From NCBI GenBank assembly GCA_049522565.1, contig JBEKNT010000409.1, positions 1-6,129 of the forward strand: a stretch of 6,129 bases of DNA, written 5' to 3'. Positions 1 to 5,710 of this stretch are shown one piece after another. The notes beneath the pieces were generated by a model. The model was not told the origin of the DNA, ran no database searches, and saw only the letters and a list, made by a program, of their open reading frames with translations. The stretch's first letter is position 1. Each line of letters begins with the position of its first letter. A program made the position numbers and the translations under genes. Origin of the DNA: JASHVB01 sp049522565 (GTDB lineage Bacteria > Pseudomonadota > Alphaproteobacteria > Acetobacterales > Acetobacteraceae).

Positions 1-69
1 CCGGCCACCCACGTCTTTGCTCGTTGCAAACAGCAAAGTCGTGGGTGGCCGGCCTTCGCCGGCCATGAC
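1..69. repeat. Palindromic REP-like element at the left edge
   Basis: Two alternative hairpins share one arm. The long one pairs 1-13 with 40-52 and, after a single T-T mismatch, 15-21 with 32-38, leaving a 10-nt loop. The short one pairs 46-53 with 58-65 around a CTTC loop. Read on the minus strand, 69 to 59 is GTCATGGCCGG, the same 11-mer found at 4561-4571 inside the rod-binding gene. I recall this core, in palindromes of the form GGCCGGG-loop-CCCGGCC, as a common dispersed intergenic repeat in alphaproteobacteria. The element may continue to the left of the window. No T-run follows on either strand, so it is not a convincing intrinsic terminator. Confidence 0.7.
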
Positions 70-283
70 ACGGAGGTTGCGATCCGCCGGCAACTGACTC
101 GGTTGTCCCCGGACGGTCCCTTCAATCAGCGCGCATGGGGCGCAGGCCCGCCATGACGGTGAGGCCGGTCGTGCGCGTCACAAGACGACTCGTTTGTTCC
201 CGGGCGACGCCTAACGGCACGCCCGTCGTTCGCGGAATGACCGATGCGGTCGCCCGGCCGGCCGATCACGCAGCAGCCGTCGA
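70..283. other. Non-coding gap with no recognisable feature
   Basis: These 214 bases lie between the left-edge palindrome and the stop codon of the CapA-family gene. Open frames cross it, but their translations are arginine/proline-rich low-complexity strings with no family resemblance, as expected from antisense frames in high-GC DNA. No clear terminator for the CapA gene is visible. Confidence 0.5.
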
Positions 284-1435
284 TCAGACCGCGATTTCTC
301 CGGTGCCCGGCTTCTCCCCGTCGCGCAGCCGCGTGCCGAACGGCTCGGACAGCCGGGCCAGCAGCGCCAGGATCGCGGCGGCGTCCTCGCCGGTGGCGAT
401 CGACGGACGGCCGCGGGTCGCCAGGTCCGCGGCGCCGCCAACCCCGGCCGCGTTCATCTGCACCGGCGTCAGCGTCGCGCCGAGGAACCGAGCCCCGTCG
501 AACCGGCACTCGGCGATCACGCTCTGCCAGGTGGCGGGGCCGTAATGGCCTGCCTCGGTCGCCGTCTGGAAGATCAGGCTGCCGAGGTCATAAAAGATTG
601 GCCGCCCGCGGTACAGCTCCACGCCGAGCATCAGCGGCTCGCCGTGACTGACGAACATCCCGGCGCCGGCGTCGATGCAGCGATGCGCCAGCGTCTGCTG
701 CCAGTCCGGCGGGCGGTCCGGGTCAGGCGCCGGAACGTGGTTGTGATGATACATGATGACCAGGTCGGCCTGTCGCGCGGCCTCGCCGACCGCCGCCAGC
801 ACCCGGCCGATATCGGCTTCGTCGAGGCCGGTCGCCGGGCCGCTTCCCGGGATCCGCCGCGCCTCGTTCACCCCGGGGCGCGTTTCGGTCGCGGCGCCGC
901 CGTCGCGGATCTGCCCGCTTGCCATCGCCACCAGCGCGACGGTGCCGGACGGCGTCCGCTGGTAGGCCGGCGCCGCCGCTGCGGCGAGGGTCCGCCCGGT
1001 GCCGGCATGGACCAACCCGCGCGCGTCCATCGCCGCGATGGCTGCCAGGATGCCGCCCGTGTTCAGGTCGAAGGCGTGGTTGTTGGCGTGTGCCAGCATC
1101 GTGACGCGCAGCGCCTTCAGGCAATCCAGCACCTCCGGCCCGGCTGCGTGGGTAAACACCCCCTGCCGCGTCGGCGGCCCCGCGCCGGGGCCGGAGATCG
1201 CCGTCTCGAGATCGGTGAACGCCACGTCGGCAGCGGCGAACAGGCCGGCGATGCGGTCGAAATCCGGCCACCGACTGGTGCGCAGGTCATGCTGGATGAG
1301 CGCCTGGCCGCAGACCGCCACACGCAATGGCGGTGCCGCCCGGGCGCGCCGGCCAAGCGAGGTCACGGCCGCCGCGGCAAGCAAATCCCGCCGGCCCAGG
1401 GCCAAAATGCGACGCTGCTCCGCCATGGCGCACAT
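284..1435 (-). CDS. CapA/PGA_cap-family protein with Tat signal
   Basis: This 383-residue protein resembles the CapA family (bacterial capsule synthesis / poly-gamma-glutamate synthesis, calcineurin-like metallophosphoesterase fold). The N-terminus has a twin-arginine motif (GRRDLL, Arg15-Arg16), a short alanine-rich hydrophobic stretch and an ARA cleavage-type site near residue 33, so export by Tat is predicted. The body shows TDLETAIS, then ANNHAFD (the family's A-N-N-H-x-x-D metal-site motif), then MYHHNH and FVSHGEPLMLGVELY, followed by IFYDLGSLIFQ near the usual 'SLGN' position. The typical GHHPH element reads VSHGEP here, which places it in a divergent subfamily. The start is uncertain: ATG at 1435 or ATG at 1426 (380 aa); neither has a well-spaced Shine-Dalgarno sequence. 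The frame stays open to 1741, but that extension runs antiparallel to no family match and overlaps the DUF29 remnant. The substrate is unknown, and no capsule genes are visible nearby. Confidence 0.85.
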   Translation of the reverse strand: MCAMAEQRRILALGRRDLLAAAAVTSLGRRARAAPPLRVAVCGQALIQHDLRTSRWPDFDRIAGLFAAADVAFTDLETAISGPGAGPPTRQGVFTHAAGPEVLDCLKALRVTMLAHANNHAFDLNTGGILAAIAAMDARGLVHAGTGRTLAAAAAPAYQRTPSGTVALVAMASGQIRDGGAATETRPGVNEARRIPGSGPATGLDEADIGRVLAAVGEAARQADLVIMYHHNHVPAPDPDRPPDWQQTLAHRCIDAGAGMFVSHGEPLMLGVELYRGRPIFYDLGSLIFQTATEAGHYGPATWQSVIAECRFDGARFLGATLTPVQMNAAGVGGAADLATRGRPSIATGEDAAAILALLARLSEPFGTRLRDGEKPGTGEIAV

Positions 1436-1565
1436 CCGCTTCAGTTGGCGATCAGCATCCGACAGCCGGCGCCGGACAACAACCCGACGTCTCGCATACG
1501 GCCGGCTCGCACCGCCCGCCGCTCCGATCAGGCCGTAATGTCGGTGTCGCAGCGGCCGGCTCCGC

Positions 1566-2083
1566 TCATGGACCTGTACCGGCCCGCGTTGCCGCCTGAA
1601 GCCGCGCAACCGCCTGCGACACGTCAAATTCCTCCATCGCCAGCGCCGCCAGATCGAACGGACAGGTCGATCCCGCCAACGCGGCCCGGGCGGCTGCGGC
1701 CTTGGTCTCGTCCCAGGCATCAAGCCTGGCACAGGCAACAATCACCGCATCGCGCCACAAGTCACCCATGCCGATTTTGCCACGCATCGAGGGCGTGATC
1801 CGGCGGCGCATGGCGACCCGCCAGGCAGTGATCTCACCTCGCCAGCCACCCACCGCTGGCGCACCGGGGTCCGCCCAAGCAGGACAAGACGGACAAGGAT
1901 ATTTTCGATCAGGCTTTCGACGGCCCGCAGCTCGCTCCTGCCCGCGTCCTCGATCTCCTCGACGACGTTGGCGAGGTCAAGCTGGTTCGGCAGGTCGCGG
2001 CGGCTCGCCAGGCTGCGCAGTGCGGCGGCCTGAACCTCTGACCAGGCGAGGATATCGTCGTCGTACAGCGACGCACCGTCCAT
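1566..2083 (-). pseudogene. DUF29-family gene split by a frameshift
   Basis: The first frame starts at ATG 2083 behind an excellent Shine-Dalgarno (GGAGG at 2089-2093, 5-nt spacing). It encodes a typical DUF29 N-terminus: MDGASLYDDDILAWSE, then NVVEEIEDAGRSE and ENILVRLVLLG. Around 1855-1880 the homology moves to another frame (WRGEITAWR, then SMRGKIGMGDLWRDAV, CPFDLAAL, and EEFDVSQAVARL), which ends at TGA 1566-1568. Unshifted, the first frame runs into unrelated sequence and stops at 1742. The full span is 518 nt, one short of a multiple of three, so a single-base deletion explains it (or a 2-base insertion, or a sequencing error). Repaired length would be about 172 residues, normal for the longer DUF29 proteins. 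DUF29 has no firmly established function; the genes are often multicopy and mobile in cyanobacteria and alphaproteobacteria. Confidence 0.8.
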
Positions 2084-2149
2084 CGGCCCCTCCGTCCGCC
2101 TGCAACTGGGCACCGCAATCTGGCGCCGCCGGACAGGCCGTGCAACGAG

Positions 2150-2167
2150 AACCGGCGGCGGCCGGTT
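2150..2167 (-). terminator. Possible weak terminator hairpin at the dksA stop
   Basis: A 7-bp perfect stem (2150-2156 with 2161-2167) around a 4-nt loop begins at the last base of the dksA stop codon. The minus-strand RNA continues with CTCGTTGCA rather than a U-run, so any termination would be weak or Rho-assisted. The only support is its position between dksA and the DUF29 remnant. Confidence 0.3.
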
Positions 2168-2586
2168 CAGTCGTCCCGGTGGACCCGCTCCATGCGCTCG
2201 TGCCGCTCCTGCGCCTCGATCGACAGGGTGGCGATCGGGCGAGCCTCCAGCCGCCTGATGCCGATCGGCTCGCCGGTCTCCTCACAATAGCCATAGGAGC
2301 CGTTATCAACGCGTTGCAGCGCCTGGTCGATCTTGGAGATCAGCTTGCGGGCGCGATCCCGCGTGCGCAGTTCCAGCGCGCGGTCGGTCTCCACACTGGC
2401 ACGGTCGGTGATGTCCGCCTCGCGGATGCCGCCTTCGGACAGGCTGGCCAGGGTGCCGTCGGCTTCCTTCAACAGGTCGGCGCGCCAACGCAACAGCTTC
2501 TGGCGGAAATACTCGACCTGGATGGGATTCATGAACTCCTGGTCGTCATCGACGGGCCGATAGTCAGGTGGAAGAGTCACCATCAT
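2167..2586 (-). CDS. dksA: RNA polymerase-binding transcription factor DksA (one-cysteine type)
   Basis: This 139-residue protein is DksA, which enters the RNA polymerase secondary channel and, with ppGpp, adjusts initiation at rRNA, amino-acid and other promoters. Residues about 19-95 form the coiled coil (MNPIQVEYFRQKLL, then ETDRALELRTRDR). Its tip, DITDRA, keeps the acidic pair and alanine matching E. coli Asp71, Asp74 and Ala76 (here Asp58, Asp61, Ala63). The C-terminal globular part (YGYCEETGEPIGIRRLEARP) is plainly DksA, but only Cys101 remains of the four zinc ligands; the others are Thr104, Ser122 and Ala125. This cysteine-poor form is known in alphaproteobacteria, and a one-cysteine Rhodobacter DksA is functional. 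I chose ATG 2586, immediately followed by ATG 2583; AGGA lies about 11 nt upstream. An upstream in-frame ATG (2721) would add a non-conserved, arginine-rich tail and lies upstream of the predicted promoter. The gene follows fliX on the same strand after 201 nt. Confidence 0.95.
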   Translation of the reverse strand: MMVTLPPDYRPVDDDQEFMNPIQVEYFRQKLLRWRADLLKEADGTLASLSEGGIREADITDRASVETDRALELRTRDRARKLISKIDQALQRVDNGSYGYCEETGEPIGIRRLEARPIATLSIEAQERHERMERVHRDD

Positions 2587-2677
2587 GTCGTTGCAGTTCC
2601 TACGCTTCTCTCGTGATTCGGCCCGCCGTCTTGCCGCGGCGATTTCCCCGGCCCATTCCGGATCGTGAACGCGCGGG

Positions 2678-2706
2678 CTTATAGCGGCGCACCTCTGCCG
2701 CGCCAA
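2678..2706 (-). promoter_or_regulatory. Sigma-70-type promoter candidate for dksA
   Basis: On the minus strand TTGGCG (2706-2701) is followed by exactly 17 nt and then TATAAG (2683-2678). This is a 4/6 match to the -35 box and 5/6 to the -10 box. The A/T-rich -10 stands out in GC-rich DNA. The start site would be near 2671, giving a leader of about 85 nt before the dksA ATG at 2586, so dksA could be transcribed independently of fliX. Not tested for strength; pattern match only. Confidence 0.5.
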
Positions 2707-2787
2707 GGGTGCATGCCGCAATCTTCAAGGCTTTGCAACGAAATGCTGGTGCCCGGGATCAACTGCCTCGGATCGTCCGACCCGGCA

Positions 2788-3201
2788 TCAGCCGCCCCGC
2801 CGGGCGAGCTCGATCCGGGCCCGCAGCACGACCAGGTCGATCGCGGCGGCAAGTCCGGGATCGGCCGCCGCCGGCATGGTATCCACCAGCGCGTGGAGTT
2901 GCTGCAACGCCGCCCTCTGGTCGCCGTCTTCCAGCAGCAGCAGGCGCTGAAGCCGGCCGAGCGCGCCCAGCAGCGCCTGGCCGTGCCGGCGGGCGGCGCG
3001 GTCCCGTTCGGTCGGTTCGTCCACTTGTTGCAACGCCAGCAGCGAGTCGAGAGCCACGGGGGCGGACGCCGCCACTTCGGTTGCCCGGCCGGCATCCGGC
3101 CCCGGCTCGGCCGGCGGCAGGAACCCCGTTGCGCCGGTGGTGGCGGCGCGCGCGCCGGGTCGTGCCGGCGGCAGCGGTCCCACGCGATCGATCACCGTCA
3201 T
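2788..3201 (-). CDS. fliX: Flagellar assembly regulator FliX
   Basis: This 137-residue protein matches the FliX family of alphaproteobacteria. In Caulobacter, FliX acts with FlbD, the sigma-54 activator, so that late flagellar genes switch on only after early basal-body parts are assembled. Residues 1-48 are a flexible Pro/Ala/Gly-rich region (PLPPARPGARAA). From about 49 comes the conserved helical domain: VALDSLLALQQVDEPTERDR, then ARRHGQALLGALGRLQ, and finally DPGLAAAIDLVVLRARIELA, the characteristic FliX ending. ATG 3201 is chosen because AAGGAG (3211-3216) sits 9 nt upstream; longer in-frame versions read non-conserved sequence across the promoter region. The gene is divergent from flgI, an arrangement I recall from Caulobacter, and is followed by dksA on the same strand. 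Confidence 0.88.
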   Translation of the reverse strand: MTVIDRVGPLPPARPGARAATTGATGFLPPAEPGPDAGRATEVAASAPVALDSLLALQQVDEPTERDRAARRHGQALLGALGRLQRLLLLEDGDQRAALQQLHALVDTMPAAADPGLAAAIDLVVLRARIELARRGG

Positions 3202-3234
3202 CCGACCCGGCTCCTTCTTCCCGTCACGACCTGC

Positions 3235-3257
3235 CGCCCGGCACATCCTGCCGGGCG
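3235..3257. promoter_or_regulatory. Perfect palindrome between fliX and flgI, possible activator site
   Basis: CGCCCGGCA (3235-3243) pairs perfectly with TGCCGGGCG (3249-3257) around CATCC, giving a 9-bp stem. A second 6-bp hairpin (3253-3258 with 3263-3268) reuses part of its right arm, so the two cannot form together. The palindrome centre is about 77 bp upstream of the expected sigma-54 start site for flgI, a normal distance for an enhancer-binding protein, and about 45 bp upstream of the fliX ATG. Binding by FlbD, or action as a hairpin in the fliX leader, is inferred from position alone. Confidence 0.4.
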
Positions 3258-3296
3258 ATGCCTCGCCCCAAGCCAGCGAAACCGCGCCGCACGACA

Positions 3297-3311
3297 TGGC
3301 ATGACACTTGC
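3297..3311 (+). promoter_or_regulatory. Sigma-54 (-24/-12) promoter for the flgI operon
   Basis: TGGCATGACACTTGC fits the sigma-54 consensus TGGCACG-N4-TTGC at every defined position except one (T for C at position 6). The GG and GC elements have the required spacing. Transcription would start near 3323, leaving a leader of about 48 nt to the flgI GTG. Its placement next to fliX supports it: in Caulobacter FliX controls FlbD, which activates sigma-54 flagellar promoters. Confidence 0.75.
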
Positions 3312-3370
3312 GGTTAGCCGTCGTGCCAGCGGCCACACACTGACGCCAAATCCTTATCGAGCCCTTTACC

Positions 3371-4474
3371 GTGCGCGCCTTTCCCTCCCTGCTCCTGTCG
3401 CTGCTACTCCTGCTTGGGGCGCTGGCCCCGGCGGCGGCGCAGGTGCGCATCAAGGACATCGTCGATGTCGAGGGAGTGCGGGAGAACCAGTTGATCGGCT
3501 ACGGCCTGGTGGTCGGCCTGAACGGCACCGGCGACAAGCTGAACAACAATATCTTCACCCTTGAGTCACTGGTCGGCATGCTGGAGCGGCTCGGCGTCAA
3601 TACCCGAGACCAGATCGCCAACCTGACCACCAAGGACGTCGCCGCGGTGATGGTGACCGCCGAGCTGCCGGCCTTCGCCCGCACCGGCAGCCGGATCGAC
3701 GTCACCGTGGGCGCGCTCGGCGATGCCACCAACCTGACCGGCGGCATCCTGCTGGTCACGCCTTTGCTGGCGGCCGACGGCGAGGTCTACGCCGTGGCCC
3801 AAGGCGCCCTCGCGACCGGTGCGATCGCCGCGCGCGGCGCCGCTTCGTCGGTGAGCCGCGGCGTGCCCACCTCCGGGCGCATCGCCAATGGCGCCTCGGT
3901 TGAGCGGGAGGTGGCGTTCCGGCTCGACAAGGCCACCGCGCTGCGGCTCGGCCTGCGCAATCCCGACCTCACTACCGCGCGGCGGATCGCCGCGGCGATC
4001 AACGGCGCGCTCGGCCCGATCAGCCGCGCCACCGATCCGCGCACCGTCGCGATCGACTTCGGCGGGCGCGACCCGATCGATACCCTCGCCACCGTGGAGG
4101 ATCTGCGGGTCGAGCCGGACAGCCCGGCCATCGTGGTGATCGAGGAGGCGAGCGGCACCGTCGTGATGGGCGCCAATGTGCGGATCAGCACGGTGGCGAT
4201 CGCCCAGGGCAACCTGACGATCCGGGTGACCGAGACGCCGGAGGTCAGCCAGCCCGGACCGCTGTCCAACGGCACGACGGTGACCGTGCCGCGCACCCAG
4301 GTGCAGATCGACGACCAGCACGACAAGAAGCTCGGCATCCTGTCGTCCGGCGTGACGCTGCGCGACCTGGTCGCCAGCCTGAACGCGCTGGGCGTCGGGC
4401 CGCGCGACCTGATCAGCATCCTGCAATCGATCAAGGCGGCCGGCGCGCTGCAAGCCGATCTGGAGGTGCGCTGA
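3371..4474 (+). CDS. flgI: Flagellar P-ring protein FlgI
   Basis: This 367-residue protein is full length for FlgI, which is exported to the periplasm and polymerises into the P ring, the peptidoglycan-level bushing around the flagellar rod. Residues 1-24 form a Sec signal peptide: a run of Leu residues ending APAAAQ. The mature protein opens with the family signature RIKDIVDVEGVRENQLIGYG, then LVVGLNGTGD. Other conserved stretches include MLERLGVN, KDVAAVMVTAELPAFA and GALGDATNLTGGILLVTPL. The C-terminus GVGPRDLISILQSIKAAGAL is also typical. The start is GTG 3371: the frame closes at TGA 3341-3343 and no other usual start codon lies between, yet there is no recognisable Shine-Dalgarno sequence. 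A sigma-54 promoter lies just upstream. The stop codon overlaps the next ATG by one base (TGATG), indicating translational coupling. Confidence 0.97.
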   Translation: MRAFPSLLLSLLLLLGALAPAAAQVRIKDIVDVEGVRENQLIGYGLVVGLNGTGDKLNNNIFTLESLVGMLERLGVNTRDQIANLTTKDVAAVMVTAELPAFARTGSRIDVTVGALGDATNLTGGILLVTPLLAADGEVYAVAQGALATGAIAARGAASSVSRGVPTSGRIANGASVEREVAFRLDKATALRLGLRNPDLTTARRIAAAINGALGPISRATDPRTVAIDFGGRDPIDTLATVEDLRVEPDSPAIVVIEEASGTVVMGANVRISTVAIAQGNLTIRVTETPEVSQPGPLSNGTTVTVPRTQVQIDDQHDKKLGILSSGVTLRDLVASLNALGVGPRDLISILQSIKAAGALQADLEVR

Positions 4475-4956
4475 TGCAAGTTGGTCCGGTGCCGGTCACG
4501 CCAGCCGCCACCTCCGGTGCCATGGCCGGACGACCTGCCGTCGTGGCCGGAAGCCCAAACGTCATGGCCGGGCGCTCTGCCGTCTTGGCCGGGCTTGACC
4601 CGGCCATCTATGCCGCCACCGGTGCCGCGATCACAGGCGGCGCCACCCCCGCCCCTGACATCAGCGCAGCCCAGCTCGCGAAAATGCGCCAGGGAGCCCA
4701 GGACTTCGAGGCGATGGCGCTGGGGCAGTTGCTGGCACCGATGTTCGACACGGTGGACACCGCCCATTCCGCGTTCGGTGGCGGCGAGGCCGAGGCGACC
4801 ATCAAGCCGCTGCTGATCGACGCCATCGCCAAGCATATCGCCGCGCATGGCGGGTTGGGCCTCGCCGCACCGGTGTTTGCCAGCATGCTGCGCACCCAGG
4901 AAGCCGCGAACGCCGCCGGACCGGGGGGGCGAGCGACGATCGGACGGCCACGATAA
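4474..4956 (+). CDS. Rod-binding flagellar protein (FlgJ N-domain / CheL type)
   Basis: This 160-residue protein contains the rod-binding domain found at the N-terminus of FlgJ. Residues about 66-142 show AKMRQGAQDFEAMALGQLL, APMFDTV, the FGGGEAEATIKPLLIDAIAK core, and GGLGLAAPVFASMLR. No muramidase domain follows, so this is the short alphaproteobacterial form (CheL in Caulobacter), thought to help rod and P-ring assembly while a separate enzyme opens peptidoglycan. ATG 4474 overlaps the flgI stop by one base, and GGAGG at 4462-4466 lies 7 nt upstream inside flgI. Residues 16-43 are an unusual insertion encoded by four 21-bp REP-like repeats (AMAGRPA, VVAGSPN, VMAGRSA, VLAGLDP). It sits in the variable N-terminal tail, before the domain, so the protein is probably still functional. 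The C-terminal tail after residue 145 is Gly/Arg-rich and not conserved. Confidence 0.9.
   Translation: MQVGPVPVTPAATSGAMAGRPAVVAGSPNVMAGRSAVLAGLDPAIYAATGAAITGGATPAPDISAAQLAKMRQGAQDFEAMALGQLLAPMFDTVDTAHSAFGGGEAEATIKPLLIDAIAKHIAAHGGLGLAAPVFASMLRTQEAANAAGPGGRATIGRPR
4519..4608 (+). repeat. Four 21-bp tandem REP-like units inside the rod-binding gene
   Basis: An 11-base core of the form G(T/C)CNTGGCCGG begins at 4519, 4540, 4561 and 4582, exactly 21 nt apart, so the reading frame is kept and each unit adds seven residues. The last unit leads into a perfect 8-bp hairpin (4586-4593 with 4599-4606, loop CTTGA). This is the GGCCGGG-CTTGA-CCCGGCC palindrome I recall as widespread between genes in alphaproteobacteria; its translation, (V/M)AGLDPAI, is a familiar motif in spurious proteins. 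A smaller stem (4530-4534 with 4540-4544) joins units 1 and 2. The core matches the palindrome at 59-69 on the opposite strand. Confidence 0.8.
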
Positions 4957-4986
4957 TGCGACGGAAGCGATGACCGGAGGAACACG

Positions 4987-5352
4987 ATGACGCAGGACCT
5001 GAGCGAAGCCGCCGAGCGCCTGGCCGCCGTGCTGGTGCGCGAGAATGCCGCGCTTGGGGCGCTGGATTTGCGGCGCGCCGCCGGGATGCTGGCGGAAAAG
5101 CAGCAGGCCGCGGCGGCGCTCGTCGCGGCCCAGCCAGGCACCGCGGCGCCGCCCGCCGAGTTGGCGCGACGGCTGCGCGACCTGGCGCAGGAGAACCGCG
5201 TGAAGCTGGAACATGCGATCACGGTGCAGCGCCGGATTATCGGCATCATCGCGCGGGCGGTCCGCGGCGCCACCCCTGCCCCGCGCTATGGCGCGACAGG
5301 CGCGATGGCCGCCGGCCGCCCTGCGGCGTTCACCCTGTCCGCCCGCGCCTGA
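4987..5352 (+). CDS. FlgN/FlbY-like flagellar protein, probable export chaperone
   Basis: This 121-residue, almost wholly helical protein has no signal peptide or membrane segment and should be cytoplasmic. It fits the loose FlgN pattern: LAAVLVRENAALGALDLRRA near residues 12-31, then a lysine-containing LAEKQQAAAALV, and RLRDLAQENRVKLEHAI followed by TVQRRIIGIIARAVRG (about residues 62-94). The tail is Ala/Gly-rich and ends ALSARA-like. FlgN chaperones bind the hook-filament junction proteins FlgK and FlgL before export. In Caulobacter the gene after cheL is called flbY, and the position here is the same. ATG 4987 has GGAGG (4976-4980) 6 nt upstream, and the gene lies 30 nt after the rod-binding gene, so it is the third gene of the flgI operon. 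Family assignment rests on pattern and context and is less certain than its neighbours. Confidence 0.75.
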   Translation: MTQDLSEAAERLAAVLVRENAALGALDLRRAAGMLAEKQQAAAALVAAQPGTAAPPAELARRLRDLAQENRVKLEHAITVQRRIIGIIARAVRGATPAPRYGATGAMAAGRPAAFTLSARA

Positions 5353-5710
5353 GCTTGTCGCCGCGCCAGGCAGCAGCAACGCCCGGGCGAATGGCGTGCG
5401 GCCAAGCTCCGCGAATCCCCCGCCGTATCAAACGCCGGCTCTGCCAGCGAACGCAGGGCAGCTCTGGCGCGCTGCATGTCGCGGGCAATCGCCACAAGGT
5501 CGGTCGTGTCGCGCGAGAGGCGATCAACCGCCGGGATCACCACCACGTCGCCATGCGCGAGGGCAGCCATCAGCCTTTTCAACTGCGGTCGGCGGTCCTG
5601 CCGGTGATCTTCTCGCGGAACACCTTTTCGCATCCCGCCGCCTTGAGTTGGGCAAGCTGGCTGGCGAGGTCTGGGGCGACGGTCAAGACGCGGGCATAGC
5701 CGTAAATCAC
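5340..5710 (-). pseudogene. Decayed serine recombinase (resolvase/invertase family)
   Basis: Resolvase homology is spread over three frames. From GTG 5710 the first frame reads IYGYARVLTVAPDLASQLAQL, then GCEKVFREKITGRTADR, and hits TGA at 5579-5581. The second continues PQLKRLMAALAHGDVVV, then DRLSRDTTDL and LRSLAEPAFDTAG. A third gives GFAEL after a run of five G, and GVAAAWRGDKLRRGRTG in yet another frame matches the end of the catalytic domain. The catalytic serine in the YARVS(T) motif is leucine here (TTG, one base from TCG), so even a repaired protein should be inactive. The DNA-binding domain is missing. The GTG overlaps the toxin stop (GTGA). The remnant reaches the 3' end of the FlgN-like gene, so it probably marks the edge of inserted DNA. 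The exact right and left limits are approximate. Confidence 0.75.

Noticed and set aside
1713..1729. A 6-bp inverted repeat (CCAGGC / GCCTGG, loop ATCAA).
   Set aside because: It lies within DUF29 coding sequence, is short, and lacks the GGCCGG core of the repeat family.
1436..1741. The CapA frame stays open to 1741, which would make a 485-residue protein.
   Set aside because: The added residues are Arg/Pro-rich, resemble no family and overlap the DUF29 remnant; the Tat signal begins near 1426-1435.
545..1798. A 417-codon plus-strand open frame.
   Set aside because: It is antisense to the CapA-family gene and the DUF29 remnant and has no recognisable domain.
1853..1880. Programmed -1 frameshifting in the DUF29 gene.
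   Set aside because: No slippery heptamer or clear downstream stem is visible; a simple deletion or sequencing error is more economical.
3313..3328. A minus-strand TGGCACG (3328-3322), a perfect sigma-54 -24 element facing fliX.
   Set aside because: The -12 position reads CTAA instead of TTGC, so the promoter is incomplete.
4519..4602. CRISPR-like regular spacing in the rod-binding gene.
   Set aside because: The 21-bp period has no unique spacers of CRISPR size, the units diverge, and the repeat is in coding frame.
3787..5379. A 530-codon minus-strand open frame.
   Set aside because: It lies antisense to three well-supported flagellar genes and its translation is low complexity, as expected in high-GC DNA. 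Only its first residues coincide with resolvase remnants.
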